From positions 44,786,898 through 44,850,897 of the forward strand of contig NC_054865.1 in NCBI RefSeq assembly GCF_018320785.1: DNA of 64,000 bases, written 5' to 3'. Under the pieces are notes generated by a model, which searched no databases, was not told the DNA's origin, and saw only the letters and a program-made list of their open reading frames with translations. Source of the stretch: Cheilinus undulatus. Lineage: Eukaryota; Chordata; Actinopteri; Labriformes; Labridae. Positions 13,401 to 26,956 of the stretch are shown here, in pieces. A program made the position numbers and the translations under genes. The stretch's first letter is position 1. The number at the start of each line of letters is the position of its first letter.

Positions 13401-16400
13401 TGTGTTTTGATGGGGAGGCAGGTCAAGACAGCTACAATAGAAGCGCACTGTAGCACAAAATCCCATCCCCCCTTTCCTCGCTTCCCTCCACTGGCTTCCT
13501 GTCACTTGTAGAATTGATTTTAATCACTTTTAAAGCTCTTGTAGGTCTTGCCGTGGATTATATCTCTGAGATGCTGACCCCATATGAGCCATCACACAGT
13601 ATTAGATCCTCGGGCCAGGGGTTCCTGGTCGTTCCAAAGTCGATACTCAAATCTAAAGGAGACCAGGCGTTTGCTGTTAGAGCCCCTCAACTTTGGAACG
13701 ACCTGCCACTCTTTTATTCATTTAGCTGCACTTACTCTATCTGCGTTTTTTTCCCCATGTTGCCTCTAAACACTCTGTTTTAACTTGCTCACTTGCTCTA
13801 TCTCTCCTTTTTTTTCTCTTTTTAATCCTCCTATCCTTGTTTTATCTCTAATGATGTGATGTTGTCTTTTTATGCGTCTTTTCATGTGTTTCATGAGTTT
13901 TTAATGTAGTCATGTATTAGGCGTGGAAATCACTAAGGGCCCCACGATAAGATATTATCACAATACTTAGGTCACGATTCAATATTATTGTGATTTTAAA
14001 CATTTTGCGATACCATATATTGCGATATATTGCAACCTATACCATTTTTTCAACTGTTTCGCTGTTTAACATTAGTCTTGCCCTCATGTTTGTTGTATTT
14101 CTGCAGTATTTTATTTTCATGTAGCAGTTCAAGCAAACCTCATTTGTCATGTCCATCTCATTCGTGCCCTGCTTGCATTCCTAATGTTCTTCCTCTGGTG
14201 CTACCACGTTTGTTCTACTAACTTTCTCCTGCTCTATGACTGTCACCTCTGCTAACCTCACCGGAAAAACAGTTGTACAAACAATTGCTTTTATTTTTCC
14301 ATTATCATAGACATAGATAGCTTCATTTTAGCAATTAATTTGAAAAAAAAAAAAAAAAAAAATCGATACTTGGTGGATGAGAAAATACCATATATAACCA
14401 GACAAAATATTGCCATACTATGCTAGATCAGTTTTTTTCTCCCACCCTTATCATATATCATATCTTACTGTGTTAACTTTTTTGCTCGGGTTTGTTCAGA
14501 TTATTTGCTTTACTTTCAAGACCTTCTCTATTTGGTTTAATTTTTACTGTATTTTATTAATAATCCCTGAGTTCATGCCTCTGCTTTGTCTGTTAAAGCA
14601 CTTTGTAAACATCTTTTTCTAAAGGTGCTATATAAACAAAGTTATTACTGTTAATATTAAAAATTGTTATTTTTATAATTTGAAAAGAAGAACACTACAA
14701 AGAAAGGATTGTAGGCTCATCCTTATCGAGGAGAGGACAGTATGGGACAGGCTATCCTTCAAATAGAACTTAAGGTATGAATGTTAAAATTGTATGTCAT
14801 GAAATTTATTCCAGTTAGCTTTGCTGTATGTACAGAAGGTCGTTCAGGGAAAATTAAAGGATTGGGTGTGGGGAACTGTACATTCTAACTTTGGTAAATG
14901 ATAATTCAAAGAAATCTTGAATGGTGTTGTTTAGAGAGAAAATGTTAGCCTGTTTGTCAGCATCGGGTCATGGTGGGACACCAGACAGAAGCCGCAAGAA
15001 AATCTGACATGCCTGTCTTGTTGACTCAAGGGTCTGGGACATCCTGAACATACCTAGGTTATGAAACACTTGAGGATTTGTCATTCCCAATGTTCATGTT
15101 TGAGCCAAAAAGTTAATAACGGGCTGCAACAGTGCAGTCAGGCCACAATGTGTGTAGTCTGGTCTGGCCTTGAAATCATTGAGAAAGCAATAGTAAGGGC
15201 TAAACTATATATTGTTTTATAACCACAGTGGCAAAATGGGCATGGGCAACAGTCACATGCAGGACCTGCAATGTTTGTCACTTAACTTGAAGCATGTCAT
15301 GTTGCCACATGTGTGCTGCTTGATAAGAGCCAAAACTATGTTTTCTTGTTTTTGTGACTAAAGTCTGTCTGATATCACCGCCAGCAGTCAGAGAACTAAG
15401 CATCACACATGCAGAGTCTGTTTGTTTGACGCTGTCGCTGTGGCAGTTACACCGGCATGATGCTCTAAGCAGATGCTCAGTTATTCAAGGCAGATCTTAA
15501 GTGAGTGTTTTGCCGCTGTTAGTAGCACCTCATCCTGGTACACACAGGTATACAGATTGTTCATGCCAAATAGGAAAAAGTGTAGTTGTTTCATCTAAAA
15601 TGCAATTAATGTGCCTAAAATGCCACTGCATTTATCAGGTCTAATTTCCTTTTATATATGTAAAATAAATCAAAATATACTGCAGAAAGAAAAGATAATG
15701 GCGTTTTTTTTCCCACAATATCTTTCAGCCCTAGTATTAATGGATAAATAAAAAGAAGACAAACAATTCACTGGAGTAGAATAAAAATGTAAAGATTATA
15801 TTAAAGATATAGTTGGCTGCAAACACACATTTAAAACACATCCATCCACACATTCATTTACTGGTTTAATGCCTCTTATCCTGCTCAAGGACCTCAGCCA
15901 ACCATGCAAGCCAAAAAATATCTGCAGCCTTCATCTTTTTAGCTTTACCCCTCTATTGACATGGCACTAAGAAGCTTTTAAACCACCCCAGTATCATAAG
16001 CCATTAACATCAAATCTATGGGTTTCTGTCTAATTAGGCGCTAGTGAAATAAGCCCAAACCTCTCTACAACCTCAGCTGTGATGTTAGTTTTCCATAAAA
16101 ACCTGTGCACACTGCTGTGCTAACTTAAACACTGCAAAAATGTAAGTGCTCAATGAGAAATACACAGATTTAACATTTAAAGATTCAAGGGTTTTACTGC
16201 CATTGAGAAATAAACAACAATTTAACATCTCCCGAGCCTTGTTGTGCAAATAGATTTAAAAACACTGGTGAAAAAGACAAAGGAAAAACTGCACCGAAAT
16301 AGAATTAAAACAGAAAATGTACATGTTTGATCTTATATTTGGCTACATCTACACACATTAGGACTGTGTCCATTCATCCACTGCTGTCTTTAAGGCACTT

Positions 16401-19400
16401 GTACTGCCCAAGGACATTGGCTGACCATGACAGGCAAAAATATGTATTCACATCTCTGTCTTTTTTGCTTCCGCCCTCTGTTGCATAACACGAGAGAGCT
16501 TTACACTACCCCATTATCCCCACCCATTAACATCAACTCTAAGCTCTTAAAACCTCACAGTTCAGTCTCTTGTTTCTTATGCATCTCTGTCTAATTTGGA
16601 GTTAAACAATTTGAATCTAATTTCTGTACAATTTCATAATCCATAGGCTATTTATGTCACATCTGTTGTTGAGCTGTCAGAGGTTAGCCATTTACCAACA
16701 CATCCCATATTTGGGATAATTTCAATGGGTGCAAAGTTTTTGGCTTCATCAGCTGAGCAAAACAACTCTAAAGCTTCTCTTTCTAGTTGTAAAGCTCTCA
16801 TTTCTAATCATTTCAAACAGAAAGCTCTTTGCAAACCTGTGAACCACAGATTTTTGAAGGCACTTTCAACAAACCCTTAAAGCAAAAGGAATCATCTTTT
16901 GACAACTAAATGTCTAAGCAAGCTGAAAATGGCTGCAAAATTTGACATTAGAATGAGTAACAGAGGCATGAACAGAAAGTCCAGAAACCAACATTACATG
17001 GGTAGACTTCCCTTTAAGAGACAACAAATTCTGTAGAACTAAACATTCCCTTTTCTCCCACTTTCACTCACTAGTCAAACTCTCACTTCCTCCTAGCAGA
17101 TGTCAAGTTGGATGTGCCTTTTGTATGGGTTTGTGTTACTAAATTATAGATGAAGTGGGTCTTTGAGAAAGCATCCACTACTCCACAATCTTCCTTAGAC
17201 ACTTGAGTGTTCAGATTGGTAATGAACAGGTCATCTGGAGGGGAGGACTTGAGAGGCACTGCCTCCTTCTTCAAATCAAATAATAATCCTAAATTGGATG
17301 TTTTAATTATATATGAACAAACAATATATTAAACATGGACATAGTCTGTGACGTCACTTATTCAATTCTGAAAAGGCATTATAAAGCCCAACCTTGCACA
17401 GCAGATGGAGTGGCAAGATTTGGTCTCTGTCATCAGGTGGCTCCATCTTGCAAAGCTTAAAGCTGAAACACTTGGCCACAGATGACCAGACCAATCAATG
17501 TCATTTGAGGTGAAAGAAGCTGTAGCTATGGGTGTGGTTTAGCTGTACAGAAAGTCTGTGTGTGGCAACTCCACAGAAACAGCAACTTTTTTTTTTTTTT
17601 GTAGAAATGTGAAGAGTTCACTGGACAGGAGTAATGTTATGGCGGCAGTGTTCCTTGATCTGAGGAAGGTGTTTGACACTGTCGACCACAACATCCTCTT
17701 ATCAAAGCGGTCAGAATTTTAACTCTCCAAACAAGCTTTTGATTTGATGGCTTCTTCTTTGCAGTCATGAGAGCAATGTGTGAAGATTGACTCAAAAAGT
17801 CTGCTCTTGGACAGATAAAATGACTTTTACGTTTCTATTAATAGTCTGCCTGAAAGTTGTCAAAGGGCTGGATGTCAGCTCTATGCTGATGATACAGTCT
17901 TTTACATTTGGCAACTGTGAGATTATCATCATATATGAATGGGGTACATAAGCGGCTTAATCAAAACAGGCTCATTTTTAACATGAAAAAGTCAATCTCT
18001 GTGTGCTTTTCCATCAAAAAGCCCAATACAATAAGCAAAACACAGAGTAACAGGGGAGAAGAAATTGAGCTGGTCAATAAACTTTTAGGTCTTGTTCTGG
18101 ACTCCACACTTAAATTTTACAAACATGTCAAAAAGATAAAAAAAAAAAACAGTAAGAAGAAATCTAAACTGCTACAAATTGATAAGGCACCATATACCAA
18201 TCAAAGTGCCACAGCAGTGATTCTTTCACATCTTTAATCCACAGACAGGCTCAAGTGAAAGCGACAAATTGTGACGTTAGCTACATGTCCAGCTCCGTTA
18301 GGCACACCCTCTGCATTGTATGTTCTCTTGCTCTGACTGGCCCAGAGCCAATGTGAAAGACAGAATGTATGTCCAATATCAAAGGGGTTCTAACCCTGTT
18401 CAAATTGCAGTAGGATATACTGCAATTAAATCTAAATTTCAATACATTTCCCATCCTTAGTTCATGAATTCAATGGCAACAATGCTATCTCAATCTGACA
18501 TTCAGTCAATCTAGAAAAAGGTAAAAAGATAAAGCAGAGGCAGAGCTTAAGCCAGCAGAACACCTTATTATGCAAATTCAGGCAAAACACTAGCCTCAAT
18601 ATAATACAAATGGATAAGTTATGAAAATATTTCACACCTGTGCAGTGTGACCCAGTAAATAAATGAGCTACTGGTACCAAATTCAGGGTTGTAAACATGT
18701 TAATTCCTGCTGTAGAAATGGCCATTATAATATTTCTGGGCTTTATCTTGCAGCCTGAAGGAATTGCAGTACTTTGCACTTCCACATTGGCCTCATTCTT
18801 CCACACCAAAGGTTGCCATTTGGTTATGAATTGTTAACAAGGAAGCTCATACTAAGTATTCAAAGCACCAGAGTTTTAATGCACCAGGCTGATTACTGAC
18901 CTCCCCATATGACCTGATTGTTTACTTGACATGGCTGTATGAGCTAATGTGGGTTCATCTGAAGTACATCTAGAAAAGGAGGATATTCAATACCTCCTTT
19001 GTGTGATGCAATCCTGCACAACAAGACCCCTCTGATTCATCCACATATTTAAATTTATTTCATATGACTGATCTTGCAAGTGGTCGGAAGTTTTTTTGGT
19101 GCACAGAGTGTTATGAATTAAAATATCTGAGGAAATTATCAAGAAGCAGTGAGCAAAACCCCAATTCAGAGAAAGCATTACTCAGAGAAGATGACTGAGT
19201 CTGGCCTGCTTTACTTGTATGAACCACTAAGTTCACTTTCGTGTTATGTGGCTTCAGGGTGACCACAGTCTTTGAGCATTAAAACGAATTTAAAGATTTC
19301 ACTGCCACATTGAGGAGCTGAAGTGTGAGGTGTCTGCAGGCTGTTTTAACTACTGTTCATGTAGCTATAGCACCTGTACAACCCACACACAAGCAGAAAA

Positions 19401-22400
19401 CCACCGATAACCTCAAATGCAGCACTGAAAAAGAGGTGAGAAAACATTCAGTTATAGATGTTGGTTTTGGTTTGCATTATAATTTGCAGTACCTGGTAAG
19501 CAGATACTGGAGACATGTAGGGAGACATGGCTGGCTGTACGGTCATTATCCTATTGGTTACTGGATATGGAGAAGGATAGTACCTAGAAAAAAAGGACAG
19601 TACATTAAGATAAAGCTTAAGAGATTTGACAGCAGTCCAAATTTGTAAACTTACCCATTCTGTATAGCTGCTGAGGAGGGGTCATAGGTAAGAGTCATTG
19701 CTCCCTAAGATGAGGAATAGACAATAATGTGGAGTTATACATTTGCATCCTTGAACAGTTTCATAACAACAAGTTAAAAAATAATATGACCTTCAGTTAA
19801 TATTCAAAATAACCACTGTTAGAGCTACCCTTCTCCATACAAAGAATACACACTTTTATTCTCTGCTTTTGGATAGAGCACTGACAACTGGAGAAAAGAG
19901 AGGAGATACCTGGCTCAGTATATTTACATGCAGTTAAAATAATGCCAATTTATTGTGTGTTGGCCTGACTAAAACTGGACTTTTAAATGCATGTTAACAT
20001 CTAAGTCTGAAATCTTCCAAATTTAACTTCTCACCTAGACACACCTAGATAACACAGCTGAAGATTGATTTACTCTGGCATGTATACACCCCAGTCAGAC
20101 CAGACTGCACAAGTTTTGACCTGGGAGTTGATAAGCATGAACACCAGCCATAGCAGAAGTTGCGTTTTTGTCTGCCCTCAGATATCAATGTAAGGTGAAG
20201 GGATAGGGTGTATTACATGTGTCCCAAAATAAAGCATAGAGCAGTATGAAATGTATGGAGCTGTAAAATTTGTCCTTGCTTTTGTAAATTAACATTCAAA
20301 CAGCTTTCCACTTGCTATCTTGCAAGCTACTTGATGTTAACTTGTTAGCAAGGTTGACAGGAAAAGATCCATAGTAACTAACTGAAGGGATCACATCACT
20401 ATCCACTGCAGAGGAGGTGGAAAACTCCTGTCAGTAATTCCCTCACTAACCAAATAAAAGAGGACAAGGACAGTACTCCATTTAATTTGCTTAATTTGTA
20501 AGCCATACCTGTGGCTCGACTTAACTGTGCATGTAAATGTACTGACTTTTAATTAGCAATCACTTTGTCAATCATCAAATTGTCTCATTTAAAATGTCAT
20601 CACTACAGGGCAAGGTTACATTTCTTGACACAAACGCAAGTCTAGATGCTACCAATATTTCATTTAGTTTCAGGTTTACAGTGCATTCAGAAAGTATTCA
20701 GACCCCTTCACTTTCTAATTTTTATTATGTTGCTGCCTGATGCTACAGTCAAAAAAACATTTTTATTCTCATTAATTTACACCCAGTACCCAATCATGAG
20801 AAGGTGAACACAGAATTTTACAAATACACTTGGAATTTAGCTCAGGTGCCTTCTATTTCTCTCAGTCTTTGGCTGAGATGTTTCTAATCTTGGTTGGAGT
20901 CACCTGTGGTAAAATAAATTAATTGGACATGCTTTGGAAAGGCAATGCATATCAGAGGGCAAAGTTCCAGAAGGAACAAATATCTGCAGCACTCCAAAAT
21001 ACAGGAAAGCCTGCTTGGATTTGCAAATACCTCCATGTGAAAGCCAAGCTTCACAATCCAAGATCCTGTATTAATCCTTTGACCTCCTGGCCTTCTATGG
21101 AGGGATATGTGTCTTTCCAAATCATGTCCAGTCAATTAATTTTACCATGTGGATGCCAATAAAGGTGTAGAAACATGTCAGCAGAGATCCAGAGACATTG
21201 GAGACACCAGAGCTATAATTCAAAGTGTTTTTGCAAACGGGTCTGAATGTTTATGTCAATGTGGTATTTCTGTTTGTTTTTTTAATTAATTTGCAAAAAA
21301 TCCTAAAATTCAGTTTTCACTTTATCGACCAGATCCTGAATTTAGATTAATCAGAAAAAATGTATTTTTTTCCAACTGTAGCATCAGGCTGCAGCATGAA
21401 AAAAAAAAAGTGATGGGGTCTGAATACTCTCTGAATGCACTGTAGCTTACTATTTTAGGAAAACATCTTTCATATTTACTTTACTCTGGTCAGAATCTCA
21501 AAGTAAGTTACATGTTGTCCTTAAAGTTTAAATGATGTTTGTTATTCACTGATGTGTGCACACAGTTTAGCAGACGTACTCTTACATGGAAATAATAATT
21601 ACACTTATGAAATTAAGGGAAAAGATCATCATTTCTTTTACATTTCTTTTGTATTTTAACAAAAATTCTAAGGGTGAGCTCATTTTTATTAAAAATACTT
21701 TTGATGAATTTAAGTTGACATTTAAGTTAGCATTTACACTTTTTTTTTCCGAGCACTTTTTTTAGGAAAGTATGTAATTTTTAAAAATGCACACCCTGGA
21801 ATCTGATTCTGGCTTAAATGAATGTATAATGTCAGGATAAAGGTGTTTTTATGAAATGATAATAACTTAGTCCAGTCATTCTCCTGACTTAGGGAGACAT
21901 AGGGAGTAAAACATTACATCACATGTAGGATGATAGACAGACACGTACTAGTCTGAGATCTCCTGTCTGTCCATTGGGAATGAACCCGCTGTGAGCATGT
22001 TTCTTCCTCTGACTGTCTGCAAACTTACACAGCAAAGGCTGAGAGGGAGCTGGGGGCAAAACAGAAAAACGTTTATAAGTCACTCAACAATGAAACACTG
22101 GAGGGAAAATGTACAAAAAGATACACCTCTTTCTTACCCAGAGTTCCAGAAGCTATCTTAATAAACTTTCCATTAAAGTGAGAGATGACAGCATTGCACT
22201 GCTCCGTTGTGTCCATCCTGAGAAAAAGAGCCAACAACAGCGATGACTCAGCATTTTACCACACAGAGATACAGTAGCATTTCCTTAAACACAGAGTGGT
22301 GCCGTTAGTTATGACACATGTTGGGAATTCTGAACTCCTCTCCTCGTTTTAACTTTAGTTTCATGTGAGTAAAATAACAATTCAAATAACTTTATGAAAA

Positions 22401-25400
22401 ATAAGAGATATGAGCTATACTTCAATGATACTTCAAGAGGAAGTTCAATTTTTCCAATCTGTTATTGGACATAATGCACAAATGCACAGGATCCCACGGC
22501 ATGCTCTAATACAGAGATATCAGACTGAGGGGCTGCTGCAGCAAAGGCCAGAGCAGCTGGGGGTTCAGAGCCTTGTTAAAGGCAGCCTCAGCAGTATTCA
22601 GGAAGTCACCTGGCAGCTCTAAAGCTACCAGGCCAATTTCTAGACTTGGCCGCACCAGGACAAGTCTGGAAATTGGTCCGGCATAATGTGTGGGGTTAAG
22701 TATGAGTGGCAGCAGGAACTCATAAATAGATTTTCTATTTGTTTATTTTGGTTTCCCTTCAAAACAATAAGGGCTGTACAACAATTTCAGATTCAATGTG
22801 AAAAACACTTCAAAGATCATGGGCGGATCTCAAAAGTCAAAGAAAAGACTAAACACAAACACAACCTCCATTTTTCTTATGATTCACTGTCTGATACTAC
22901 AAACAGACTGACAGCAGTGCACACAGAGGCAGGTCTTGAACAAACACAGGGCACATCTGAAATAACTTGAGTCTAGCTTAAGACACAAGTTCGACTGACG
23001 CTGTAGTTTCATGAAATTGCATTTAACGTGCAGTCATTTTATTTTATCATTTAAAGAAATAAATGAATAAAATTTTACCATGTAGCTTAGGTAGTGTAGG
23101 GGGTAATGAATACAAAGTAATCCATGAGAGTACTCAGATTACTTTTTTGTTGTAACAAGTAACTAACGTAATGGTTTTGCAATTAAAGTAATTCATTATT
23201 CAATCCTTTCTTTCATAAAAGTAATCTGTTACTGGTTAAGAGGAAAAAACTCCTATTTTCCTTTCTCTGCCACAAAACACCTCACTGAAGCCTCTGCACT
23301 GTTTCTGTTTCTCTCCTATGAGTTAACATGTTGATACATAGCTACGTGTCGTGGCTTCTAACATATTAAGTGAGTGAGACAGCAGAGCTCTGCACTGGAA
23401 AATTATCTCCCTAATGTTCAGTGTTTGGATGAAAGGGACAAGAATAACATCATGGTGAAATGTGATTTGATGCTTGTGTTTTCATTGAATCAGCTGTGCT
23501 GCCGTTCCAATGAGGGAAACAGTAGCCTTTTATGCACAGTCTTTGCATGATACTGTATTCTTCTGCCCAGTTACTTTTAAGACTGTGAGCATATTAAAGA
23601 GCTGTAAATGTTTTTACTTCTGTACTAACAGAAGTAAAAACATTTACAGCTCTTTAATGCAGAGAGACAGGCAACAGACTCTAAACTAGATAGACTGTTG
23701 AATGTTGAGAGTCGACACATTTAAAGGCAGACATACAGTCGGCTACAGGTGGAACAGACATACAGAAAGAGAAGTTTTGAGTTTTTATGTATCTTCTCTG
23801 ACTGACCTAGCAAAGCCAACTCCTCGGCTGTTTCCACTGTAGTCTCTGAGGATCCGCGTGGAGACAACCTGGCCGAAGGGCTGCAGCATGTTCTCCAGCT
23901 CCTTCTCGTCCACAGACAGAGGCAGGTTAGAGATGTACAGATTTGTGGGGTCTTGTTCCTGTTGCTGCTCACATTAGAAAAGACAGAGAAGATACAGTGT
24001 AACGAATGCCATGTGATCATTAGTATTTTTGTATTTGAGTTTGGAGAGAGAGAAGAGCAATCATGCAAAATCTGCTAAGTGTTATATTTATCTGAATTTG
24101 TCACAACTGAATCATTATATTGCATTAGGCACATTGTTTAGTTTTAATCTTTAATCGTGACACATTCAGTATGTAGTCTTTATCATGTGAACATTTGCTG
24201 AATAAATTCAACAGCTCTCATTATTTTCTAATTTCAAAGTCATACATTTAACATATTTATTGATGAATTTTATTCTTTGACATTAAACTTTTGTAACTTT
24301 TTCTTTTTTAACTACTTTGATCATCATACATCAATAAATAAGGACTAATTCCCTGTACTTAAAGTAAATGAAGTAAATTTAAGAAGTGTTCAACCTGATA
24401 CCTATCATTTTTTTCATTGCCATTACTGTTGTTAATGCTAGTATTGGTATGATCAGTTTACATGGTTGCTTCTGCAAATACCAAAATATTTTAACTGTTA
24501 TTATAGACATCAATGGACTGCTGTTTTGAACTCACCCAGCTACAATTGCTTCAACTACCAACATCATCCTTAGACCTGTTAGCATTAAGAGAAATGTCAA
24601 AGGGAGTCTAAGAGCAGCTGTACTATAACGATTAGAATTACCATTATCAGTCTTCTCCTTTTAATTGTCACTTTAGCTGCCAAAAGTAATATAAGAGTGT
24701 GACTCTACTGCCCCTCTATCAAATATGGTTATTACTGCTAATTCTTCACGTTACCAGGGATGAGCAATTAACCATAATCAGGATTAAATCACAATAAGTC
24801 CTACTGCAATTCTCACATTTCAGAAGGCCCAATATTTCTTGAGCCTATAATGTGTCAAAATACCACTTTTATACTTTTTTTGAGGCAGAGACTTTGAGCT
24901 ACAAGTTATGCAAATATTCAAGTGTCAATTTTTTCTAGAAGTGTGCAAAAATTCCCATTTTCCTCATTTTTGCATATTTTTGTCTTATTAAAAATGAGAA
25001 AGACTTAAAATCATTTCTTTCTAAACAACAGTGCATATTGAATTTGCAATATGAGTGAAATAATCACAGATATTTTTCAGAGTTTTCAGCCTTAGTTTAA
25101 TCTACAGAATATTGCTTTTGTTAACACATAGGATGGTTTATTGGTTATTTTTGTGAGATAAATAAGACAAGGAACCTTAAAAAAATAATCACATATTAAA
25201 CATGGAAGATGTTTATAGATGGATTATATTGGCTAGAACAGCCATACATTTCTTATTCATTGTTGCTGCTCTTTTTATTTTCTCACTTTCTGTTCTCCCT
25301 CTTCTCTTTTTCTTCACCTCGTTCTTCTATCTTTCTGCATCTTCTGCTTCTTTTTGTCTTTTACTCCCCTTTCTGTCTTCCTTTACTTGCCTCTGTCTTT

Positions 25401-26831
25401 CTTCATTTTCCTTTTCTTTCTGCTTTTTCCTCCATTCCTTCTTAAACCTCAGCACAGCTTCTTTAGATTGCTATCTAACATGAGCCTAGTTCTGTTAGAC
25501 GTGCCACATTTACTTCACTATATGTTGATTAGTGGTAGATTAACGTTAGGTATTTTTTTAAAAATACAAAAAAAGGTAACAAAGATAACAAAATAAGCAT
25601 ACAATATGCAATTTGGCAGTAAAGATGACTTTGAATTTAATTGAACAATACATACAGTATAGGTAGCTCTTTATAATTTATTTACCCACAAAAAAAGATT
25701 GACAAAAATAATGACTGTCTGAATGAGGACTTGTCTGTGTGGATTAAAGCTCTTCTTAAATATGGTTTAGGGTCAGAGGAAAGTGTTTGGTTAGACAATC
25801 ATTAATAAGCTCTCATACACACACATGGACCCACACTGTTCATTTGTGCTGTGCAGCAGCTTAGCGCCTCTCCAGTCTTCCCTGGAAACAGCAGGAGAGT
25901 AGCGTAGCCTAGCTACCACAACACATAAACTGTTTGTTCCAAACAGAGCAGCTACACCAAGTCTCAGGAGAGCAGCGCTTCATCACTGAACTCTCACCGT
26001 GGATTTAAGCTCAGAAACACATATATACACCAGACGGGGGGAAAGGAAGGCAGTGAAATAAATGAAATGATCCAGACAATTTCCTCTGCCCACTGCAGGA
26101 CGAATCACAGACAAAATGCTGTGTTTGTCATCTAAAAATATGTCTGAAAAATGAAAACGGGTGTGCTTCCGTTTGAATTAGTCACAGAGGATCAAGAATG
26201 GCTCAAAGCAGCAGTTCAGTTGCTGTAGTGCTTCAGAGCATTGCAGCTCAGCCTCCATCAGTATGCATGAATGATAATTGTTAATACTCAGTGACATAGT
26301 AATAATTCTGGTAAAAATCTGCTCCGTCCACACAGTCCAACCTCAGCAGCATGGTGTGTGAGGGAGTGTGTGGGCTGGTGGTCCAGTGTTCAACGTGTCA
26401 CGCTGACTGACAGGTTCTTTGGCAGACAGAGACGTGACATCTGGTTTCTACAGTGAAAGTAAATGGGGTCACGGGAAGAACAGCTTGTCAGCTGAGGTCA
26501 TGTGACCAGTCTAATGTCATTCTCCAACACACACCAGAGACAGGCACACATACATGTTCCTAACACAGTCAAATATGCACACGCACATTCACAAACACAC
26601 ATCAAACTTACCTTGGCCATCTGGGCCTGTATGCCGCTGGTTTTCAGAGCATGAACTGCCTTCAAAGCAGCTGCAGGACTGTCAAAATCCACAAAGCCGT
26701 AACCTGGAGTGGGAAGGATACTGTTGTTTATTTAGAAAAAAACCTTTTTTGTAAATGTTATATTACTACCCTTGGAGTGACTGTTTATTTGTTTGCTATT
26801 ACATTTCACAACATTTCAGTATATATATATG

Positions 26832-26863
<32 letters not shown>

Positions 26864-26877
26864 CACATATATATATG

Positions 26878-26956
<79 letters not shown>

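Noticed and set aside
20884..21162. Short frames on both strands
   Set aside because: They fall inside the non-coding interior of the Tc1-like element at 20679-21442.
23593..23658. Rho-independent terminator or bacterial regulatory hairpin
   Set aside because: The locus is vertebrate intronic DNA; prokaryotic terminators do not apply.
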